Assembly: GCF_004283755.1 (NCBI RefSeq)
Contig: NZ_SHMH01000001.1
Span: 434,001 to 498,000, forward strand
Source of the DNA: Pseudoxanthomonas winnipegensis
Lineage (GTDB): Bacteria > Pseudomonadota > Gammaproteobacteria > Xanthomonadales > Xanthomonadaceae
Length of the DNA stretch: 64,000 nucleotides
Reading direction: 5' to 3'
This document shows, in pieces, positions 25,060 through 32,792 of this stretch. Each line of letters begins with the position of its first letter. Positions within the stretch are counted from its first letter, which is position 1. The position numbers and the translations under genes are program-made. The notes under the pieces are model-generated. The model did no database searches, was not told where the DNA came from, and saw only the letters and a program-made list of their open reading frames with translations.

Positions 25060-27033
25060 GTGGCGATTTATAGCGTTCAAGTCAAAAGCCTTTCACGGGG
25101 CAAGGGCGACTCCGCGACAGCGGCGGCGGCCTACCGTGCTGGGCTGGACTTGGACGACCCCAGCGGAACGCGTCACAACTACAGCCGCAAAACCGGTGTG
25201 CTGTCCGTGGACATGCTGGCACCGACTGACGCACCAGCGTGGGCGCTGGACCCGCACCAAGTCTGGGCCAAGGTGGAAGAGCACGAGACCCGGAAGAACG
25301 CCCGCGTGGCGCGTGAAGTGCTGATTGCATTGCCGCACGAACTCACACCCGAGCAGCGGCGGGACCTGGCCCGGGACGTCGGCCAGCTGCTGGTGGACCG
25401 ATACGGTGTCGCGGCCCAGGTGGCGCTGCACGCGCCGGACAAGGGCGGGGACAATCGGAACTACCACGCCCACATCCTCCTGACTCCCCGCGTCGTTGGC
25501 GCCGATGGGTTTGGGGACAGCGCGGCGCGAGTGCTGGACGAATACGTTGCGGGCGCTAATGAACTAAAAGCCATTCGCGCCGCCATCGGTGAGCGCATGA
25601 ACAAGGCGCTTGCTTCGGCGGGCGTGGACGCGCGCGTTGACCATCGCAGCTTGCACAAGCAAAAGATGGCGGCTGTAGAAAAGGGCGACTTCAAAGCGGC
25701 GGTTGCGTTGGACCGCCCAGCGACCCGTCACGAGGGCAAAGAAGTTACCCAGGCGCGGCGGCGCGGGACGCGCTTGCAGAAAGCCGAGCGGAACGACCGC
25801 GTGCGCGACGCGTCGGCCAGCCGAGTGACGGCCCACGCCGAACGCTTCGAAGCACTCAAGGCCCAGGTCGCTGCGGAGGGCCGTTTGGCTCACGTGGACG
25901 AGCAGGCGCTGCACGCGCAAGCCCTTCTGGAACGTCGCAAAGAATCGGCGGCGCGCCTGCGCGCTGCTGCCCAGCCAACCCCCACAGAGGCCCCAAGCCA
26001 TGACCCAGTCAGCCCCAGCCGCCAGCCCAGCCGCAAGCGCCGCCCCCGTGCCCCCGCTCTCACGCGAAATAGCATCGATGCTCTTGGAATCCGAAACCCA
26101 GGAGCTGGCCACGAGCGCGTGCCTGCGCTGCAACCAGTCAACGGTGTTAACCCTGGCTTGGCCACGGGGGGGAGACGAGCTCCAGAGGCCGGCGGATATA
26201 GTCGTGTATTGCGCAGCGATGAACCGAGACATTACCGCGCCGGTCCTGCGGTGCTCCAGCTTCCAGTCCACACCGTAAAGGCCAACGCAGGGGCCGCCGT
26301 CCAGGCGCGTGCACCGCGCCCCGCGGCGCACAAAGCCGGGGCATCCATGCCCCGGCCAGCCCCCGTTGGGGGCGGTCAGCAGGGCAAGGGGGCGGCAGCG
26401 GTTGAGCGCGCTTCACGCAAATACACTCAGAACCGGCAGGCGGAAATCATGGCAGGCGACCAGGCGGTCAAAAATCTGGAAGAGATGATTGAACAGATGT
26501 TCAAGGTGGCACGCCGGGCGCTTATGTCCAGCAACGCCATCCCGGAGCAGCGTTCTGCCTCTCGCATGCTCCTCAGGTGCCACACAGACGTAGAGGAGTG
26601 CAAAGCAGCCTACGCTCAGGCGAAGAAGGACCGGGAGCAAGCGCGGTTGGCCCGCCGTAGGGCCGTGGCAGACGCCAATACGTTCCCGGTGCCCACGGAT
26701 TTCCTTTCCACGGCGCTGCGCAAGGTGGGACGACCTACCGCCCAAGACCGGGCCGCCCGGGCGGCGCAGGAACAGAAGCAGCAGGCCAGGCTACAAGAAC
26801 AACAAGCCCGTGCGTTGCGCGAGCAGACCAGGGAGGCCAAGAACAAAGCCGGGGTGGCGTTCGAGTTGGCCAAAGAAAACTTCCTTACGCAGTTCCCGAA
26901 GCAGTTCCCGACGACGCCTTCAGCTTCTCCGCTGGCGACGTCTCCAATCCTTGGCCCCGAGCCTTCCTCACTGAGTCAGCCTAGTCTCGATAGCGGCTTG
27001 AGCTCACCCAGGAAGCCCGCGCCGCGGCCATGA
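25060..27033 (+). CDS. MobA/MobL-family relaxase
   Basis: Nicks oriT and leads the transferred strand; about 657 residues. The N-terminal relaxase domain starts MAIYSVQVKSLSRG. The predicted catalytic tyrosine is Tyr25 (AAAAYRAG), the same number as in RSF1010 MobA. Glu86 (AREVLIALP), His124 and the HxH pair His136/His138 (NYHAHILLT) complete the motifs. The C-terminal half is charged, Ala/Gln-rich and coiled-coil-like (about 560-620); no primase domain is seen. GTG at 25060 with GGAG 11 bp upstream is preferred to an upstream in-frame ATG that would run through oriT. Confidence 0.9.
   Translation: MAIYSVQVKSLSRGKGDSATAAAAYRAGLDLDDPSGTRHNYSRKTGVLSVDMLAPTDAPAWALDPHQVWAKVEEHETRKNARVAREVLIALPHELTPEQRRDLARDVGQLLVDRYGVAAQVALHAPDKGGDNRNYHAHILLTPRVVGADGFGDSAARVLDEYVAGANELKAIRAAIGERMNKALASAGVDARVDHRSLHKQKMAAVEKGDFKAAVALDRPATRHEGKEVTQARRRGTRLQKAERNDRVRDASASRVTAHAERFEALKAQVAAEGRLAHVDEQALHAQALLERRKESAARLRAAAQPTPTEAPSHDPVSPSRQPSRKRRPRAPALTRNSIDALGIRNPGAGHERVPALQPVNGVNPGLATGGRRAPEAGGYSRVLRSDEPRHYRAGPAVLQLPVHTVKANAGAAVQARAPRPAAHKAGASMPRPAPVGGGQQGKGAAAVERASRKYTQNRQAEIMAGDQAVKNLEEMIEQMFKVARRALMSSNAIPEQRSASRMLLRCHTDVEECKAAYAQAKKDREQARLARRRAVADANTFPVPTDFLSTALRKVGRPTAQDRAARAAQEQKQQARLQEQQARALREQTREAKNKAGVAFELAKENFLTQFPKQFPTTPSASPLATSPILGPEPSSLSQPSLDSGLSSPRKPAPRP
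26000..26278 (+). CDS. Possible overlapping gene inside the relaxase, small Cys protein
   Basis: 92-residue frame, +2 relative to the relaxase. AGAGG lies 9 bp before the ATG. The product looks like a real protein: an Ala/Pro start, a helix (SREIASMLLESETQELATSA), then CLRCNQS, VVYCAAMNRDI and VLRC, a four-cysteine pattern that could bind zinc. In the same interval the relaxase frame is low in hydrophobic residues and Pro/Arg-rich. Overlapping genes inside relaxases are known (mobB within mobA in RSF1010). Confidence 0.5.
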   Translation: MTQSAPAASPAASAAPVPPLSREIASMLLESETQELATSACLRCNQSTVLTLAWPRGGDELQRPADIVVYCAAMNRDITAPVLRCSSFQSTP

Positions 27034-27128
27034 CACTCGAAACCGAGCAAGAGACCCATTTCCGCAGGGTCTTTGCAGGCTGAACTGGGCTTGATACCGT
27101 TGTCCGTTGCAGACAACTCGTGACGCTA

Positions 27129-27944
27129 ATGCACCAGCCCGCACTCGCCAGGCTCCAACCGCTTCTAGACCAACTTACCGAAGGCCAACTGTCGCTTGTG
27201 GGCGACGTTGCTAGGTTGTTTACAACTGACCATACGTTTACATGCTCGCCATTCCTTATCGGGAGCGGCGTCCAGTTAATGACTCAGGAAATCGTCGATG
27301 ACCTTGGCGATATCATCCGCGTTCATCACGCTTTTTCACGTGAAGCCTTCTCAAAAGATAAGTTCGAATACGCGCTGGAACGTGTCCAGAAGGCCCACGG
27401 TCGGGATGCAGAGTTGGCACCGCGCGGTAACAAGGGATATGACCTAAAGATAGGCGACGAGCGATTCTCTTTGAAGACAGAAGCCTCGCAGTCCATCAAG
27501 GTCGATTCGATTCACATTTCCAAGTTTATGGAGCTGGGCGGCGGCAAATGGACAACTGACCCTGCTGACTTGGAAGGCCTGCGCCAGCAGTTTATCCAAC
27601 ATCTCAACGGCTACGAGCACGTGTTGACGCTGCGTCGCTTACCGGCCAAGGCGGAGGGCTGGCACAAGTATGAGCTCGTAGCCATCCCCAAAGAACTTCT
27701 TTTGCTGGCAGCAGGCGGTGCCTTGGAGATGCGAGCGGACAGCAAGCAAAACCCAAGACCTGGCTATTGCTACGTGGGAAATGCCGGCTGGGCTTATCTT
27801 GCTGGAACTCGACCTAGCCCTAAAGACTTGCAGTTTTCGCTCTACTTTGACGGCGGTGGCGAGAGAAAACTGCAAATCAAGCACATGAAAAAGAGTCTGT
27901 GCAAAGTCATCGCGACTTGGGAGTTCGAAAGCTTACCGGTGTGA
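27129..27944 (+). CDS. Probable type II restriction endonuclease
   Basis: About 271 residues. A PD-(D/E)XK-like core can be seen around residues 95-125: KGYDLKIGDERFSLKTEAS, with Asp and a Lys separated by the usual distance, preceded by an Arg-rich RVQKAHGRDAELAPRGN. The convergent neighbour is a DNA methyltransferase with a 12-bp end overlap, the standard setting for a restriction partner. Codons are more A+T-rich than around it, suggesting separate acquisition. Start is ATG 27129 or GTG 27120; neither has a clear ribosome site. Recognition sequence cannot be read. Confidence 0.75.
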   Translation: MHQPALARLQPLLDQLTEGQLSLVGDVARLFTTDHTFTCSPFLIGSGVQLMTQEIVDDLGDIIRVHHAFSREAFSKDKFEYALERVQKAHGRDAELAPRGNKGYDLKIGDERFSLKTEASQSIKVDSIHISKFMELGGGKWTTDPADLEGLRQQFIQHLNGYEHVLTLRRLPAKAEGWHKYELVAIPKELLLLAAGGALEMRADSKQNPRPGYCYVGNAGWAYLAGTRPSPKDLQFSLYFDGGGERKLQIKHMKKSLCKVIATWEFESLPV

Positions 27945-28829
27945 CTTGCGGACTTGCTTGGGAGCGGCCAGCCTTTCCCGAGCCAGTTGCGCGTATTCCT
28001 CTGACAACTCAATCCCTACGAATCGTCGGCCGTTATCGCGAGCGACCTGTCCAACTGTTCCCGAGCCGAAGAATGGGTCCAAAACCAGGCCATCGTCCTG
28101 CGTGCTTCCCGCCATGCAAAGCCGCACGAGCTCGCTGGGAAACACGGCGAAATGGTTGCCGCCGTAAGGCTCCGTGTTGATAGCCCAGACCGAACGGCGG
28201 TTTTTTGCTCCCTTCCCGTCCGCAGTTTTTTCCTTCATTGCGCCGATGTCGTAGTAGTAGCGTTCCGACTTCGAGAGCAGGAAAACGTATTCGTGCGACC
28301 GCGTAGGACGGTCCTTGACCGATTCGGGCTGACAGTTCGGCTTGTGCCAAATGATATCGGAACGAAGGAACCAACCATCAGCCTGCAAGGCCAATGCAAG
28401 CCTCCATGGAACGCCCATAAGATCTTTTGGCTTTAGGCCTTCCGGGGTGGGGGCGCGGTATTCCATGGCCCGCCCTTTGTTCTTCTTGTCAGGCGCGCGC
28501 CAAGTGCGGCCCCCGCTTGTGAAGCCATCCCCAATGTTCAGCCAGAGCGTGCCATCGGCTCGCAAGGTTCGACGCACCTCTCTAAACAGCAAAACCAGGT
28601 CAGTGATGTAGGCGTCGAGCGTGGGTTCTGCACCGATTTGGCCAGCGACTCCATAGTCGCGCAGCCCCCAATAGGGGGGGGATGTGATGCAAGCATTGAA
28701 GGTGTCGCTTGGGAAGCTCGCCAAGACACGCCGCGCATCACCCACAATCAGCCTTCCTCTGGACTCCGGCTCATCGGTGGCTGGCAACGCAGAGGGGTCC
28801 AAGGCTGTCTCGTTCACAATCTGAAGCAT
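27933..28829 (-). CDS. DNA amino-methyltransferase, beta class, probably N4-cytosine
   Basis: 298 residues. Motif IV SPPYWGLRDYG near residue 52 comes first and the SAM-binding motif I DPFFGSGTVGQVA near 252 comes last: the beta-class order. SPPY favours N4-methylcytosine over N6-methyladenine but does not prove it. Between them lie WLNIGD, a region DIIWHKPNCQPESVKDRPTR and HEYVFLLSKSERYYYD typical of these enzymes. It protects host DNA from the convergent endonuclease. No controller protein gene was found. Confidence 0.88.
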   Translation of the reverse strand: MLQIVNETALDPSALPATDEPESRGRLIVGDARRVLASFPSDTFNACITSPPYWGLRDYGVAGQIGAEPTLDAYITDLVLLFREVRRTLRADGTLWLNIGDGFTSGGRTWRAPDKKNKGRAMEYRAPTPEGLKPKDLMGVPWRLALALQADGWFLRSDIIWHKPNCQPESVKDRPTRSHEYVFLLSKSERYYYDIGAMKEKTADGKGAKNRRSVWAINTEPYGGNHFAVFPSELVRLCMAGSTQDDGLVLDPFFGSGTVGQVARDNGRRFVGIELSEEYAQLARERLAAPKQVRKSHR

Positions 28830-29119
28830 AGATGGGTCACTGTTCGACTACTGCGTAAGGGTCCCGTGCATGCCCCCCTTCGGTCAAGCACTGCTCGCAT
28901 CTAGCGGGCCGACCAAATAGGCATCGCCCCGGCCTCTTGACAAGCGACCGGGGCGAGCTAGTTTGGATTCACGGCCCCCGAGTTTGACCGACTCGGAGGC
29001 GAGCAAAGTAGGAATCAGCTACCCGCCCAGGCAAGGCCCCTTGAGGCCACTCTAACAAGCCTGGACGGACCCGCAAGCCCCCCTCCTTTCTCTCCTCCCT
29101 GTCTGCCCAGCCCGAAGGC

Positions 29120-29545
29120 CGTTGGTAGCCGTAACTCGTTGTCGGTGGAAAGACCGGCTGCGCACAAGGATATCTGGGAGCCCGCAAGGGCTTGGGTTGA
29201 CCGCCACCAGGGTGCGCAGGCTTTGAAGCAGGGGGACAGGGTGCTGTATGGCCTGCAACCTGCGCCAACCAGGTAGTTCAAGCGTCGCAGAGGCGTGGGG
29301 AGTGCTCAATCTGGCCCCACTCGTGTGCCCTGTCGCGGTCCGACTATCAACGGTTTGTGGCCCAAGGATGGCAGCTAGGATGATATTTCCCAGCGACGGC
29401 TGGGGAGCGGGCAAGCCCACAGGAGAGACGCCACATAGTGGTGACGGGACCCTGAGCCGGCGCGGTTGGACCGTGTGAATCCGTCGTAGCGGTGTAGTCC
29501 TTCTATCACCGCGCCCGACTGTCGGGCCGTCCTTCGGGGCGGTAA
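29120..29545 (+). ncRNA. Candidate large structured noncoding RNA
   Basis: At least seven stems fit the plus strand: CTGCGCAC/GTGCGCAG (29158-29165 with 29212-29219) enclosing AGCCC-GCAA-GGGCT (GNRA loop, 29179-29192); GACAGGG/CCCTGTC (29235-29241 with 29328-29334) enclosing GTGGGG/CCCCAC; CCCAGC/GCTGGG (29389-29404); GCGGTG/CACCGC (29489-29512); GCCCGA/TCGGGC (29513-29527); CCGTCC-TTCG-GGGCGG (29527-29542). The GNRA and UUCG loops point to the plus strand as the RNA. The class is unknown. Boundaries approximate. Confidence 0.6.
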
Positions 29546-29597
29546 CCAACGGGGGCCAAGTCACCCCTGCCGCTTCGCGCGGAGGTCCTAGGGGAGA

Positions 29598-29653
29598 CTT
29601 TGCCCTTCATCGTCGGGGGGAGCCGGAGGCGACCCCCAAGATGAAGGGCAAAG
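29598..29653. repeat. Perfect 14-bp inverted repeat with GC-rich inner stem
   Basis: Arms CTTTGCCCTTCATC and GATGAAGGGCAAAG enclose 28 bp that itself pairs GGGGG with CCCCC. It follows the structured region directly and could be its 3' terminator-like stem, a protein-binding site or a processing site. Confidence 0.85.
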
Positions 29654-29779
29654 CAGGGGAGCTTAGCTAAGCTTTAAGGGGAAGAAGGGCAGGCCCGTGC
29701 AAGCTTTTCCTGTTTCAGGAAAGCATATCGGCGCGCGCCGCCCCCTTGCGCATCGAGCCAAACGCGCTAAAAACTGGGG

Positions 29780-29968
29780 ATGGACAGTGCCACTCGCCGA
29801 GCCGCCGCCAAGGCGGCAGACAAACTTCTGAAAGCCGCCGGTTACGATACGCGGGGCAAGAATCTGCGCAAAACCATGAAGAAGAAACGCAAAGCGGCCC
29901 ACGTCGCCCGGCAAGGAAAAAAGACCGGGAAAATGCGTGGTGCATTGGCCCGCAAGTCCCTGGCTTGA
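29780..29968 (+). CDS. Small, very basic protein, unknown function
   Basis: 62 residues, about one third Lys/Arg with many Ala (ATRRAAAKAADKLLKAAG, then KKKRKAAHVARQGKKTGKMR). It may bind nucleic acid. The ribosome site is weak (GGGG immediately upstream). It is separated by about 125 bp from the structured RNA-like region, on the same strand. No family recognised. Confidence 0.45.
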   Translation: MDSATRRAAAKAADKLLKAAGYDTRGKNLRKTMKKKRKAAHVARQGKKTGKMRGALARKSLA

Positions 29969-30065
29969 CGCCTTTCTCAAGTGCATGCCGTCGCTGGGAC
30001 GGTATCCCTGGCAGTTTGACTGGCGGCGGGGTATTGTTCGCCCACACCCTGCTAGGAGGCATACC

Positions 30066-30272
30066 GTGGGCGAATGGTCGGACTATTTTGAGGACTTTCC
30101 GGAGGAGAACCCAGCGAACTGGGTTAACGGGCGTTTTGACCCTGCGGGAGCTCGGCGCGAGCATCAGAAGGCCGAAGCACTTGCGCAGTCGCAAGCAGAC
30201 TTGAACAGCACCGTGCGTAGGATGATTGACGAAGGCAATCGACGCGCCCGCGAAAAGCAAGCCAAATCGTAG
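30066..30272 (+). CDS. Small acidic/charged protein, unknown function
   Basis: 68 residues from GTG at 30066, which has a perfect AGGAGG 6 bp upstream; that site decides the start. N-terminus MGEWSDYFEDFPEENPANWV is acidic and aromatic; the rest is a charged helix (ARREHQKAEALAQSQADL, then RRMIDEGNRRAREKQAK). No family recognised. Convergent with the integrase gene. Confidence 0.65.
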   Translation: MGEWSDYFEDFPEENPANWVNGRFDPAGARREHQKAEALAQSQADLNSTVRRMIDEGNRRAREKQAKS

Positions 30273-30349
30273 TCAGCGACCAAGCGCCCCGAGGGCTTGG
30301 AGACATTTCAGTTTTCTCCCCTTGGCCAGCCGACACCCAAAGCCCTCGC

Positions 30350-31939
30350 TCACGCGGGGGTTTTGCTTTTCTTGGCTTGGCGCGTCTTGGCAGCGTTCTC
30401 TCTGCGGCGCTCGATGTGGGCCACCTGCTTGAAGGCCCGGTCAAACTGACCTGGCACGTAGGCCGGCAACGGCACGGGTGGGCCATATTCGTTCAACGCC
30501 GCAAAACGCTTGGGGATGGTGCCGGGGTTCACGTAGTGCTTGAGGCCACTGGGCAAGGTCAAGTCGTGCCCGGTGATTTCCTGGGTCACCTGGATGGCCG
30601 TCCCGAGTTCGTTGACCAACGTGTTGGCCACGTTGTGGCGGAAACAATGGAACGACTTCAGGCGGCCGGTGAGGCCGCGCTTGATGGCATAGGCGCGGAA
30701 CTGGTCCCCCAGGGTGTCGCCATAGCCCCCGGCTTCGGAGTGTTGGAGGTGGGGGAACAGGCGGTCGAACCCGGCGCGCTTCACGTCCTCGACGAACGCC
30801 AGGAACCCCGCCTGCAGCACGGTGTCGGACAAGGGGACGAAACGCGAGGAATGCGCGTTCTTCAAGCGCTGGTCCGGGCGCTGTGCACGGATATGGATGC
30901 CCCAGTGGCCGCCCACTTCTGCAACGTCGTCCACGTAGAGCTGGGCCACCTCGTTGACGCGCGCGCCCGTGGCCACGCCCAGGATGGAGCCGAACCAGCG
31001 GTGCGGGTATTTGCCGGCCCACTCTGGGAACGTCTCGGCATCGAAGAGCGCGGCCAGTTCTTCCGGCGTGAAGGGTTCGCGGGTCGGGGCATCGGTCTTG
31101 GACTTGGAGCGGTTCATGATGGCCTTGTGCGGGGCTTTGGGAATAAGGGCCTCGTCGGCCTGGGCGTTGAAGAAAGCGGCCAGGTGGTCCCGACGCTTTT
31201 CCTGGGTGCGTTCCAGCAAGGTCGGGTGGCCGCCTCTTTTGGCCTTCGCCAGCACTTCCTTGGGCGTCAGGCCACGAAACACGGCTTTCTTGCTGGCGTT
31301 GGCCGGGTAGACCGCCAGCGCATCCAGAAACGCCCGCACGTCCGTGGCCGTGACTTCTTCAATCGGCTTGTCATCGCCCAGGGCGAGAAACAGCCGCAGC
31401 GTGTATTCGGTGTCCATCACATTGCGCACGGCGCGCTGGGCCCGCCGCATGTCGCTGAGGTAGACGTCAATGCGCTCGGACAGGAGCGGGCCGGCGGGAG
31501 GCGCAGGCGGGGCGGGTGGCCTTGGAGGCTCCCAACCGTGCATGCCCGCCATGAGCGGGTCTTTTGCTGCCAGGGCGTTCAAGTCCTGAACGGTCTGCCG
31601 GAACAGGCGGCGGTCCTCGGCCGTGTTGATTTCCACGCCGCCGAGCGTCAGCCCGTTGGGCAGGCGCACCTGTTGGATGGTCAGGTCCTGATGCCCGTTC
31701 TCGCGCACCCGGCGCAAGATGTCCTTGATGTCGTCGTTCACCATCGTCCCTGTGCGTAGCGCCTTGAAGGACTCTGATAGTGCCATCGCCATGCGTGCCG
31801 CGACCAGTCGGGCGGCGTCGCCTCGACCGGGCAGGGCGCGGACGAGGAAGCGGCACCCCAGCAGCGAGCGCAGGTCAGCGGGCACAAGAAAGCGGGCATA
31901 GAGCCCGCTGGCGCGCTTCAACAAGAAGGGTTTGGGCAA
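30350..31939 (-). CDS. Tyrosine recombinase, integrase of the element
   Basis: 529 residues, large for the family. The N-terminal ~150 residues (KPFLLKRASGLYARFLVPADL) match the DUF6538-type arm/leader of ICE integrases. The C-terminal catalytic domain has Arg in ATGARVNEVAQLY, HCFRHNVAN (H-x-x-R) and the region GHDLTLPSGLKHYVNP with the probable nucleophile Tyr. It starts with TTG at 31939, with GAGG 7 bp upstream lying inside the arm repeat. It is the expected enzyme for inserting into the M23 gene. The catalytic assignment is by eye. Confidence 0.88.
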   Translation of the reverse strand: MPKPFLLKRASGLYARFLVPADLRSLLGCRFLVRALPGRGDAARLVAARMAMALSESFKALRTGTMVNDDIKDILRRVRENGHQDLTIQQVRLPNGLTLGGVEINTAEDRRLFRQTVQDLNALAAKDPLMAGMHGWEPPRPPAPPAPPAGPLLSERIDVYLSDMRRAQRAVRNVMDTEYTLRLFLALGDDKPIEEVTATDVRAFLDALAVYPANASKKAVFRGLTPKEVLAKAKRGGHPTLLERTQEKRRDHLAAFFNAQADEALIPKAPHKAIMNRSKSKTDAPTREPFTPEELAALFDAETFPEWAGKYPHRWFGSILGVATGARVNEVAQLYVDDVAEVGGHWGIHIRAQRPDQRLKNAHSSRFVPLSDTVLQAGFLAFVEDVKRAGFDRLFPHLQHSEAGGYGDTLGDQFRAYAIKRGLTGRLKSFHCFRHNVANTLVNELGTAIQVTQEITGHDLTLPSGLKHYVNPGTIPKRFAALNEYGPPVPLPAYVPGQFDRAFKQVAHIERRRENAAKTRQAKKSKTPA

Positions 31940-31980
31940 AACGATACCTCAAACGATACCTTGAAGGGGTATCGTTTGAG
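31937..31980. repeat. Right arm-type repeats overlapping the integrase start
   Basis: The 24-bp repeat (two AAACGATACC units, identical to 21931-21954) is followed by an inverted copy GGTATCGTTTGAG at 31968-31980. On the minus strand the repeat supplies the GAGG ribosome site and touches the TTG start of the integrase gene. Confidence 0.85.
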
Positions 31981-32042
31981 GCTCGTAAATCACCAATAAA
32001 CCTTGCAAAATCAAGCTACTTACGCTAGATTTGCAGGTGAGA

Positions 32043-32753
32043 ATGGTGGAGGTGGGCACGACCTCACCGCTCGTGCTGGGCCCGCCGCTGCCACCGGGAC
32101 TGTGGCTGGCCAGCGAAGGGCCGGGCAACGCGCAATCGCATCACTGGGGCAGCCTGGTCGCGGTCAATGGCCAGCTCACCATTCCACAACGCTATGCCGT
32201 CGATGTGTTCGGCCTCGACGCGAACGGCCGCGCCCTGCGCGGCGGTGCGGTCGACTTCAGCAGGAGCCGGCGCGAGGACTGGATCGGCTACGGCGCGCAG
32301 GTCCTGGCCGTGGCCGACGGCGTGGTGCGCGATGTCCATGACGGCGCCCCGGAGCATGCGCCCCTGGAAGCGCAGGCCGAGCCCGATTCGCTGACTGCGC
32401 AGGGCCTGTACGGCAACTACGTGGTGCTTCAGATCGCGCCGAAGGTGTTCGTCCACTACGCCCATCTGCAGCGCGGCAGCGTGGCGGTCACCGTGGGACA
32501 GCGGCTGCATCGCGGCCAGGTGCTCGGGCGCTTGGGTCAGTCGGGTAATTCCAACGGGCCCCACCTGCACTTCCACGTCTCCGACGCGGCGACGTTCGAA
32601 GGCTCGGAAGGCTTGCCGTTCGTGTTCGACAGCAATCGGTCTCCGGGCCACTGGTCGCTCACCCAGGCGATCGACCCGGAGGCAAAGTTCAGCCCGGATC
32701 GCATCCCCCATTCCAGACAGATGCCACTGGATGGCGAAGTGCTCGGGTTCTAG
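32043..32753 (+). pseudogene. 3' half (catalytic) of the interrupted M23 metallopeptidase gene
   Basis: About 235 host codons from the 12-bp repeat onward. It has QRYAVDVFGLD, the GYGAQVLAVADG strand, VHYAHLQRGSVAV and the zinc/catalytic HxH in NGPHLHFHVSD, so the LAS-type M23 domain is complete. It lacks its signal peptide and N-terminal domain. The element's right end gives an in-frame ATG (32043) with AGGTGA just upstream, so a cytoplasmic fragment might be made. Joined to the 5' half at the repeat, the frame gives about 408 residues. Confidence 0.87.
32046..32057 (+). repeat. Right attachment repeat (attR core)
   Basis: GTGGAGGTGGGC, identical to 21854-21865 and in the same reading frame (Val-Glu-Val-Gly). 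Confidence 0.88.
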
Positions 32754-32792
32754 GCCGCGCAGCGCGTGCCGAAGTCGGCCGGGCGCGCCGGA

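Larger units (their letters stand above)
28830..29779. other. Gene-free 950-bp region with dense predicted RNA structure
   Basis: Reverse-strand frames here are Pro/Arg/Ser-rich and overlap clear stem-loops, so I do not call them genes. Contents: an 8-bp inverted repeat CGCCCCGG / CCGGGGCG (28925-28955), a CCGAGT / ACTCGG stem (28979-28997), a nest of hairpins at about 29120-29545, and a 14-bp perfect inverted repeat (29598-29653). Confidence 0.75.
21854..32057. mobile_element. Integrative mobilizable element (10.2 kb) inside an M23 peptidase gene
   Basis: Bounded by a perfect 12-bp direct repeat (21854-21865, 32046-32057) in the same reading frame of the split host gene. Contents: JAMM-like secreted protein, pilin-adhesin, traD, oriT, MobA/MobL relaxase, a restriction-modification pair, a structured RNA-like region, two small ORFs and a tyrosine integrase at the right end. 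It has relaxase and oriT but no type IV secretion genes, so it should need a helper for transfer. Parts, especially the restriction gene, are visibly more A+T-rich than the host chromosome. Confidence 0.9.

Noticed and set aside
29120..29545. Assigning the structured region to HEARO/omega RNA
   Set aside because: No IscB, IsrB or TnpB gene is present and I cannot align a consensus from memory; kept as unknown class.
29052..29564. Reverse-strand 170-residue frame in the element
   Set aside because: Pro/Arg/Ser-rich and lies over stem-loops with tetraloops; more likely the antisense of a structured RNA.
21854..32057. Integration into a tRNA or tmRNA gene
   Set aside because: No tRNA-like sequence at either end; the target is clearly the M23 coding sequence.
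21854..32057. Full conjugative element (ICE)
   Set aside because: No VirB/TraG-type secretion genes; only mobilization functions are present.
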